Shown here: positions 12,716 through 16,504 of the stretch, piece after piece
Layout: every line of letters starts with the position of its first letter
How positions within the stretch are numbered: position 1 is the stretch's first letter
NCBI GenBank assembly: GCA_030841965.1
Contig: JAUUSJ010000093.1
Span: 1-16,504 of the forward strand
Source: Blautia sp.
GTDB taxonomy: Bacteria; Bacillota; Clostridia; Lachnospirales; Lachnospiraceae
DNA: 16,504 bases
Direction: 5' to 3'
Program-made: the position numbers and the translations under genes
The notes under the pieces: model-generated
Databases searched by the model: none
What the model saw: the letters and a program-made list of their open reading frames with translations, nothing else
Told to the model about the DNA's origin: nothing

Positions 12716-14938
12716 ATGAGCATATATGATACATTAAATGATAGACAAAAGGAGGCTGTTTTTTGTACAGAGGGACCGCTTCTTTTACTGGCAGGTGCGG
12801 GGGCTGGAAAGACAAGAGTTTTAACCCACCGTATCTGCTATTTGATTGAGGAAAAGGGGGTAAATCCCTGGAATATTATGGCGATTACCTTTACGAATAA
12901 GGCAGCGAGGGAGATGAGAGAGAGGGTAGATAAGCTGGTCGGATACGGCTCATCGGATGTCTGGGTCAGCACTTTTCACTCGACTTGTGTTCGTATTCTG
13001 AGAAGATATAGCGATAGAATCGGATATAAAAATAATTTCACGATTTATGACAGTGATGACCAAAAGAGGTTGATGAAAGAGGTATGCAAGACTCTAAATA
13101 TTGACACAAAATATTTGCCAGAGAAAAATATTTTGAGTGAAATTTCCAAGGCGAAGGATATTTACAAATCGGAGACGGAGTATGAGAAGGAAAGTTATGG
13201 AGATTTTAGAAAATCAAAGATTGCGCAGGCCTATAAAGAGTACCAAAAGAGGTTAAAGGCAAATAATGCGATGGATTTTGACGATCTGCTCTGTAGGACA
13301 GTCGATTTATTTCAGTTTTATCCGGATGTGTTGGAAAAATACCAAGACAGGTTTCGCTATATTATGGTAGATGAGTATCAAGATACGAATACAATTCAGT
13401 TTTATCTGATTCGTATGTTGGCGAGAAAATACAGAAATCTCTGTGTAGTGGGGGATGATGACCAGTCCATTTATAAATTTCGAGGAGCCAATATTTATAA
13501 TATCTTGAATTTTGAGCAGGAGTTTGAGGACGCCAAAGTCATCAAATTAGAGCAAAACTATCGCTCCACAAAAAATATTTTGGAGCTTGCCAATCGAGTG
13601 ATTGCGCATAATAAGGGAAGGAAGGAAAAAACACTTTGGACAGAAAATGAGGAGGGAGAAAAAGTCTTCTTTTCTCAGGTTGGAACCGAGTACGACGAGG
13701 CTGACATGGTGGCAAGTAAAGTGGAGGAACTTTGTAGGGAGGGGGCTTCCTATAAGGATTTCGCTGTTCTTTATCGAATGAATGCACAGTCTCGTGTTTT
13801 GGAGGAGAAATTAATTTTCAAAAATATTCCGTATAAGATGATTGGAGGAGTGAACTTCTATCAGAGAAAAGAAGTGAAGGATATGATTTCTTATCTAAAG
13901 GCGGTGGATAGTGGATTAGATGACTTGGCAGTCAAACGTATTATTAATACGCCAAGGAGGGGGATTGGCAATACGACAATTCAAAAAATCGATGATTTCG
14001 CCTTGCAAGAGGAGATGGGATTTTTGGAGGCTGCCGAGATTGCAGAACATATCGGAAGCCTCTCGAAGGCGACCGTGACCAAAATCAAGAAATTTACTAG
14101 CTTTATCGATGAACTGAGAACTATCTTAAGAGAGGAGGGCATCTTGGCTCTCTATGATGCGATATTAGAAAAATCAGGCTATGAGGCGGAATTAATTGCA
14201 GAAAATACGGAAGAGTCCCAGGCAAGATTGGAAAATATAGAGGAGCTTCGCAATAAGATTGTTGAGTTTGAGACAGAAAAAGAAAATCCAATTTTGACGG
14301 AATTATTGGAGGAGATTGCGCTTATCGCTGATATTGATAGTTTGGAGGAGGAGAGTGATAGAGTGATTCTTATGACTCTCCACAGTGCAAAAGGATTGGA
14401 ATTTCCTTATGTATTTTTAGTTGGTCTGGAGGATGGAATTTTCCCTGGATATCGTGCGATTACAAGTGAGAATGAGGAAGATATAGAGGAGGAGAGAAGA
14501 CTTTGCTATGTCGGTATCACGAGAGCGAAAAAGGAGCTTTATCTAAGCTATGCAAAGCGAAGAATGCTACATGGACAGATGCAGTATAATTCTCCATCTA
14601 GGTTTCTTGAGGAGATGCCGGGAAACTTATTACAAGAGACGAATAAAGCAAGGAACTTCCATCTTTCTAATGAAAAGACCGGAAGAACATTTGCAAATGC
14701 AACGAAAAAGAGGACTTCTTTTGACCGCAAGCCTTATCAGACAATGCAGAACTTGAATAAACCTTCCACTGTTGAGCTAGATTATGAGAAGGGAGATAGA
14801 GTAAAGCATATCAAATTTGGAACTGGAATTGTGACACAGATTGTCTCAGGAGGACGGGATTATGAGGTCACAGTTGACTTTGAAAAAGTAGGCATAAAGA
14901 AAATGTTCGCTTCTTTTGCGAAACTTAAGAAATTATAA
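12716..14938 (+). CDS. pcrA: PcrA/UvrD family ATP-dependent 3'-5' DNA helicase
   Basis: A 740-residue protein, normal for PcrA. It unwinds DNA in nucleotide-excision repair, restarts stalled forks and removes RecA or RNA polymerase in the family. The Q-motif region NDRQKEAV is at about residues 7-14. Walker A AGAGAGKT is at 26-33 (the usual AGAGSGKT has Ser at the fifth position), Walker B VDEYQDTN at 218-225, motif III VGDDDQSIYKFRGA follows, and motif VI YVGITRAKKEL is near 598-608. A variable linker follows, then a C-terminal Tudor-like domain from about residue 690, with YEKGDRVKHIKFGTGIV. In Bacillus this domain binds RNA polymerase. The ATG at 12716 is chosen from AAAGGA at 12702-12707; the open frame back to 12596 crosses the terminator. 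It appears monocistronic; ligA, which often follows pcrA elsewhere, is not here. Confidence 0.96.
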   Translation: MSIYDTLNDRQKEAVFCTEGPLLLLAGAGAGKTRVLTHRICYLIEEKGVNPWNIMAITFTNKAAREMRERVDKLVGYGSSDVWVSTFHSTCVRILRRYSDRIGYKNNFTIYDSDDQKRLMKEVCKTLNIDTKYLPEKNILSEISKAKDIYKSETEYEKESYGDFRKSKIAQAYKEYQKRLKANNAMDFDDLLCRTVDLFQFYPDVLEKYQDRFRYIMVDEYQDTNTIQFYLIRMLARKYRNLCVVGDDDQSIYKFRGANIYNILNFEQEFEDAKVIKLEQNYRSTKNILELANRVIAHNKGRKEKTLWTENEEGEKVFFSQVGTEYDEADMVASKVEELCREGASYKDFAVLYRMNAQSRVLEEKLIFKNIPYKMIGGVNFYQRKEVKDMISYLKAVDSGLDDLAVKRIINTPRRGIGNTTIQKIDDFALQEEMGFLEAAEIAEHIGSLSKATVTKIKKFTSFIDELRTILREEGILALYDAILEKSGYEAELIAENTEESQARLENIEELRNKIVEFETEKENPILTELLEEIALIADIDSLEEESDRVILMTLHSAKGLEFPYVFLVGLEDGIFPGYRAITSENEEDIEEERRLCYVGITRAKKELYLSYAKRRMLHGQMQYNSPSRFLEEMPGNLLQETNKARNFHLSNEKTGRTFANATKKRTSFDRKPYQTMQNLNKPSTVELDYEKGDRVKHIKFGTGIVTQIVSGGRDYEVTVDFEKVGIKKMFASFAKLKKL

Positions 14939-14985
14939 ATTTTTCAAAAATTTAGAGAAAACAAGTGGTAAAAAAGGTCAAAAAG

Positions 14986-14994
14986 TGCTATAAT
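14986..14994 (+). promoter_or_regulatory. Extended -10 promoter before the acidic membrane protein gene
   Basis: TGCTATAAT is a full TGnTATAAT. The hexamer 17 bp upstream (TGGTAA, 14966-14971) is a poor -35. The predicted start near 15001 leaves a leader of about 140 bases before the ATG at 15143, long for these genes. Confidence 0.55.
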
Positions 14995-15142
14995 GAAATA
15001 GTAAAATGCGTAGTAAAAATTTTAATGAAGCAGAGTGTCAGTCTTGGATAATTTTAAGTATATTTTGAGACTCATCATTAAAATAAAACGTATTTTGACC
15101 ATTGGAGTATCAGAAATTAAAAAAAGAAAGGGTGTACATTAT

Positions 15143-15571
15143 ATGAAGTATTTAGACAACTTAAATTTGGGTGACTTAGAAGCACTTGAAAAATTAAGCA
15201 ATTTGATTAAGTCTGGTAAGGTAAAGATTGTCTCAGCCAAAGAAGAGACAGAAAAGAAGACAGACGAGACAGGAAAGAAAGTTTTATGGGGATTGGCTAT
15301 TATCGGTGCAGTTGCAGCAGTTATCGCAATCGCAGTTGCAGTATATAAGATTTTGTCACCAGAGCAGGACGATTTTGATGATGACTTCGATGATGATTTT
15401 TTCAACGATATAGAAGAGGAAGAAAAAGAAGAAGAGGCTACAAAAGATGAGGAGGAGACAGAGGAAGAAGCTGCAAAAGAGTCTGAAGAAGATGTAGTGG
15501 CAGCAGTAGAAGAAGCCATCGAGGAAGAAAAAGAAGAGGCTGCTGAGGAGACAGAGGCAGAAGAAGAGTAA
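15143..15571 (+). CDS. Small single-pass membrane protein with strongly acidic C-terminal tail, function unknown
   Basis: A 142-residue protein I do not assign to a named family. Residues 1-46 are a soluble, helix-prone, Leu/Lys/Glu-rich segment, and residues 47-71 are one Ala/Ile/Val-rich transmembrane helix. Residues 75-142 are almost entirely Asp/Glu with Ala, Thr and Lys, starting with DDFDDDFDDDFF. The lack of a cleavable signal suggests an anchor; topology is unclear because positive charges lie on both sides. The ATG at 15143 follows AAAGGGTG at 15127-15134. A GTG at 15035 in the same frame lacks a ribosome site. The acidic tail could bind cations or basic proteins, which is speculation. 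It is followed by the 44-bp palindrome. Confidence 0.75.
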   Translation: MKYLDNLNLGDLEALEKLSNLIKSGKVKIVSAKEETEKKTDETGKKVLWGLAIIGAVAAVIAIAVAVYKILSPEQDDFDDDFDDDFFNDIEEEEKEEEATKDEEETEEEAAKESEEDVVAAVEEAIEEEKEEAAEETEAEEE

Positions 15572-15621
15572 AAAGGATATTAGATATAATATAAGAAGCA
15601 GCTATAGAAGAAGCTGTGTGT

Positions 15622-15665
15622 AATAAGTGAATCGAGCAGGCTATAGCCTGCTCGATTCACTTATT
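15622..15665. repeat. Perfect 44-bp palindrome (probable bidirectional terminator hairpin)
   Basis: The left arm starts AATAAGTGAATCGAGCAGGC, then TATA, and the right arm is its exact reverse complement through 15665, centred at 15643/15644. In RNA it gives a stem of about 20 bp with a 4-base loop. The arms end in AATAA/TTATT, so each strand offers only a short U-rich tail. It lies 50 bases after the acidic protein stop and 66 bases before the tRNA promoter -35. Confidence 0.85.
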
Positions 15666-15701
15666 GAAAAGAGGTAATTGTATCAATATTTTATATAATT
15701 C

Positions 15702-15760
15702 AAAAAAAATTAAAAAAAATAAAAAAAGGTGTTGACAAATACAATACCTTGGTCTATAAT
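15702..15760 (+). promoter_or_regulatory. tRNA operon promoter: phased A-tracts (UP element) plus full-consensus sigma-A boxes
   Basis: Three A-tracts, at 15702-15709, 15712-15719 and 15721-15727, repeat at about one helical turn and end 4 bp before TTGACA (15732-15737). TATAAT (15755-15760) follows after a 17-bp spacer. Both hexamers match consensus exactly. This is an rRNA-class strong promoter and the likely driver of all seven downstream tRNAs, with a start near 15767. Confidence 0.9.
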
Positions 15761-15805
15761 AGGTTTTGTTGTTGAGGAAAACAAAACATCAAAGCTTACA
15801 TACGT

Positions 15806-15880
15806 CGGGGTGTGGCTCAGTTTGGCTAGAGTACTTGATTTGGGATCAAGGGGTCGCAGGTTCGAATCCTGTCACCCCGA
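15806..15880 (+). tRNA. tRNA-Pro (anticodon UGG)
   Basis: Acceptor CGGGGTG pairs with CACCCCG (15873-15879), discriminator A. Anticodon stem CTTGA/TCAAG encloses loop TTTGGGA, with anticodon TGG at 15841-15843. The T arm has GGTTCGAATCC. CCA is not encoded. First gene of the array. Confidence 0.95.
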
Positions 15881-15887
15881 TATTTAA

Positions 15888-15958
15888 GCGGGTGTAGTTC
15901 AATGGTAGAACACTAGCCTTCCAAGCTAGATACGTGGGTTCGATTCCCATCACCCGCT
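15888..15958 (+). tRNA. tRNA-Gly (anticodon UCC)
   Basis: Acceptor GCGGGTG pairs with CACCCGC, discriminator T. Anticodon stem CTAGC/GCTAG encloses loop CTTCCAA, with anticodon TCC at 15920-15922. The T arm has GGTTCGATTCC. It starts 7 bases after tRNA-Pro; CCA is not encoded. Confidence 0.95.
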
Positions 15959-16043
15959 CTTGTCACGAGATGACAGGATAGCTCATCATTTTGTGATAAA
16001 CTTAGTTAAAACTTCATATAGCAAGATTAACTATTTAAAGCGT
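15959..16043 (+). other. Internal spacer of the tRNA operon with small hairpins
   Basis: This is the longest gap in the array (85 bases). It contains TGTCA/TGACA around CGAGA near its start and a 7-bp TAGTTAA/TTAACTA pairing further on, but no T-run and no clear promoter. It is probably transcribed spacer removed in tRNA maturation. Confidence 0.4.
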
Positions 16044-16117
16044 GTGCTCATAGCTCAGTTGGATAGAGCAATGGCCTTCTAAGCCATGTGTCCGGGGTTC
16101 GAATCCCTGTGGGCACG
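16044..16117 (+). tRNA. tRNA-Arg (anticodon UCU)
   Basis: Acceptor GTGCTCA pairs with TGGGCAC (one T-G), discriminator G. Anticodon stem ATGGC/GCCAT encloses loop CTTCTAA, with anticodon TCT at 16078-16080. It reads AGA/AGG, the favoured arginine codons of the genes in this window. CCA is not encoded. Confidence 0.95.
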
Positions 16118-16123
16118 CTTTAT

Positions 16124-16198
16124 GGTGGGTATGGCGCAGTTGGTTAGCGCGCCAGATTGTGGCTCTGGAGGCCGAGGGTTCGAGTCCCTCTATCCACC
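16124..16198 (+). tRNA. tRNA-His (anticodon GUG), with encoded G-1
   Basis: Acceptor GTGGGTA (16125-16131) pairs with TATCCAC (16191-16197). The histidine-specific extra G at 16124 faces C at 16198. Anticodon stem CCAGA/TCTGG encloses loop TTGTGGC, with anticodon GTG at 16159-16161. CCA is not encoded. Confidence 0.95.
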
Positions 16199-16204
16199 TT
16201 TTGT

Positions 16205-16276
16205 TGGGCTATCGCCAAGCGGTAAGGCACAGGACTTTGACTCCTGCATTCGCTGGTTCAAATCCAGCTAGCCCAG
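16205..16276 (+). tRNA. tRNA-Gln (anticodon UUG)
   Basis: Acceptor TGGGCTA pairs with TAGCCCA (16269-16275), discriminator G. Anticodon stem CAGGA/TCCTG encloses loop CTTTGAC, with anticodon TTG at 16237-16239. The 5' residue U1 pairing with A72 is typical of bacterial tRNA-Gln. CCA is not encoded. Confidence 0.95.
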
Positions 16277-16297
16277 CTTATTTTTTTTGTATATTAT

Positions 16298-16370
16298 GGG
16301 ATATTAGCTCAGTTGGTAGAGCACTTGACTTTTAATCAAGTTGTCCGGGGTTCGAATCCCCGATGTCTCA
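16298..16370 (+). tRNA. tRNA-Lys (anticodon UUU)
   Basis: Acceptor GGGATAT pairs with ATGTCTC using two G-T wobbles, discriminator A. Anticodon stem CTTGA/TCAAG encloses loop CTTTTAA, with anticodon TTT at 16331-16333. A run of eight T residues at 16281-16288 precedes it but follows no hairpin. CCA is not encoded. Confidence 0.95.
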
Positions 16371-16375
16371 GTTAT

Positions 16376-16456
16376 GCGGATGTGGCGGAACTGGCAGACG
16401 CGCTAGACTTAGGATCTAGTGCCTTCGGCGTGCAGGTTCGATTCCTGTCATCCGCA
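16376..16456 (+). tRNA. tRNA-Leu (anticodon UAG)
   Basis: An 81-base class II tRNA. Acceptor GCGGATG pairs with CATCCGC, discriminator A. Anticodon stem CTAGA/TCTAG encloses loop CTTAGGA, with anticodon TAG at 16410-16412, followed by the long variable arm TGCCTTCGGCG. CCA is not encoded. Last gene of the array. Confidence 0.95.
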
Positions 16457-16463
16457 GTTAATT

Positions 16464-16495
16464 AACCCTGTATTTGTGATAAATACAGGGTTTTT
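16464..16495 (+). terminator. Intrinsic terminator of the tRNA operon
   Basis: AACCCTGTATTT (16464-16475) pairs perfectly with AAATACAGGGTT (16481-16492) around GTGAT, and the T-run continues to 16495. It begins 8 bases after tRNA-Leu. Confidence 0.93.
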
Positions 16496-16504
16496 CTTAT
16501 ATCT

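Noticed and set aside
14936..14954. A/T-only inverted repeat (TAAATTTTT-C-AAAAATTTA) at the pcrA stop as a terminator
   Set aside because: The stem has no G/C pairs and leaves almost no loop, so it should be too weak; no other pcrA terminator was found before the next promoter.
15139..15519. Serine-rich antisense open frame opposite the acidic membrane protein
   Set aside because: GAA/GAG/GAT-rich codons give TTC/TCT/TCA runs on the other strand; there is no start context or promoter.
16086..16271. Open frame across tRNA-Arg, -His and -Gln
   Set aside because: It lies entirely over three well-formed tRNA genes and is a chance frame.

Overview
The window looks like a chromosomal segment of a low-GC, endospore-forming Firmicute, most likely a Clostridia/Lachnospiraceae-type anaerobe. 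This is an inference from four things: a SpoIIID homologue behind a near-perfect sigma-E-type promoter, strong AGGAGG-type ribosome binding sites, AGA/ATA/GAG-rich codon use, and a tRNA array without encoded CCA ends. All supported genes lie on the + strand, and their coding strand is strikingly purine-rich.

Layout. (1) 1-174: the 3' tail of an unrecognised frame. (2) 205-6045: a two-gene unit with a 1600-residue SF1 (Upf1/DNA2-like) helicase carrying a C-terminal Vsr/DUF559-like nuclease, followed 15 bases later by an orphan Rossmann/SAM-methyltransferase-like protein. This is the most system-like part of the window and a possible defence or nucleic-acid quality-control module. (3) 6199-6909: a histidine phosphatase behind a palindromic, operator-like promoter. 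(4) 7074-7881: ridA with an intrinsic terminator, then spoIIID with its sigma-E-type promoter. (5) 8018-9430: larC as one uninterrupted frame with a six-unit histidine-rich tandem repeat. (6) 9429-9521: a long nested imperfect hairpin. (7) 9549-10692: an overlapping pair, a small unknown protein and a membrane-anchored DNA/RNA non-specific endonuclease. (8) 10840-12615: pspA plus an SPFH/zinc-ribbon protein, resembling the Bacillus ydjF-ydjI membrane-stress pair, closed by a terminator. (9) 12716-14938: pcrA. (10) 15143-15571: a small single-pass membrane protein with a very acidic tail, followed by a perfect 44-bp palindrome. (11) 15702-16495: phased A-tracts, a full-consensus sigma-A promoter, seven tRNAs (Pro-Gly-Arg-His-Gln-Lys-Leu) and a terminator.

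Most of the window is core or housekeeping content. The candidate accessory unit is the left-hand helicase-nuclease/methyltransferase-like pair. It lacks any recognisable DNA-methyltransferase motif, so it is not a classical restriction-modification system. Everything here comes from reading the sequence; no database search was run.
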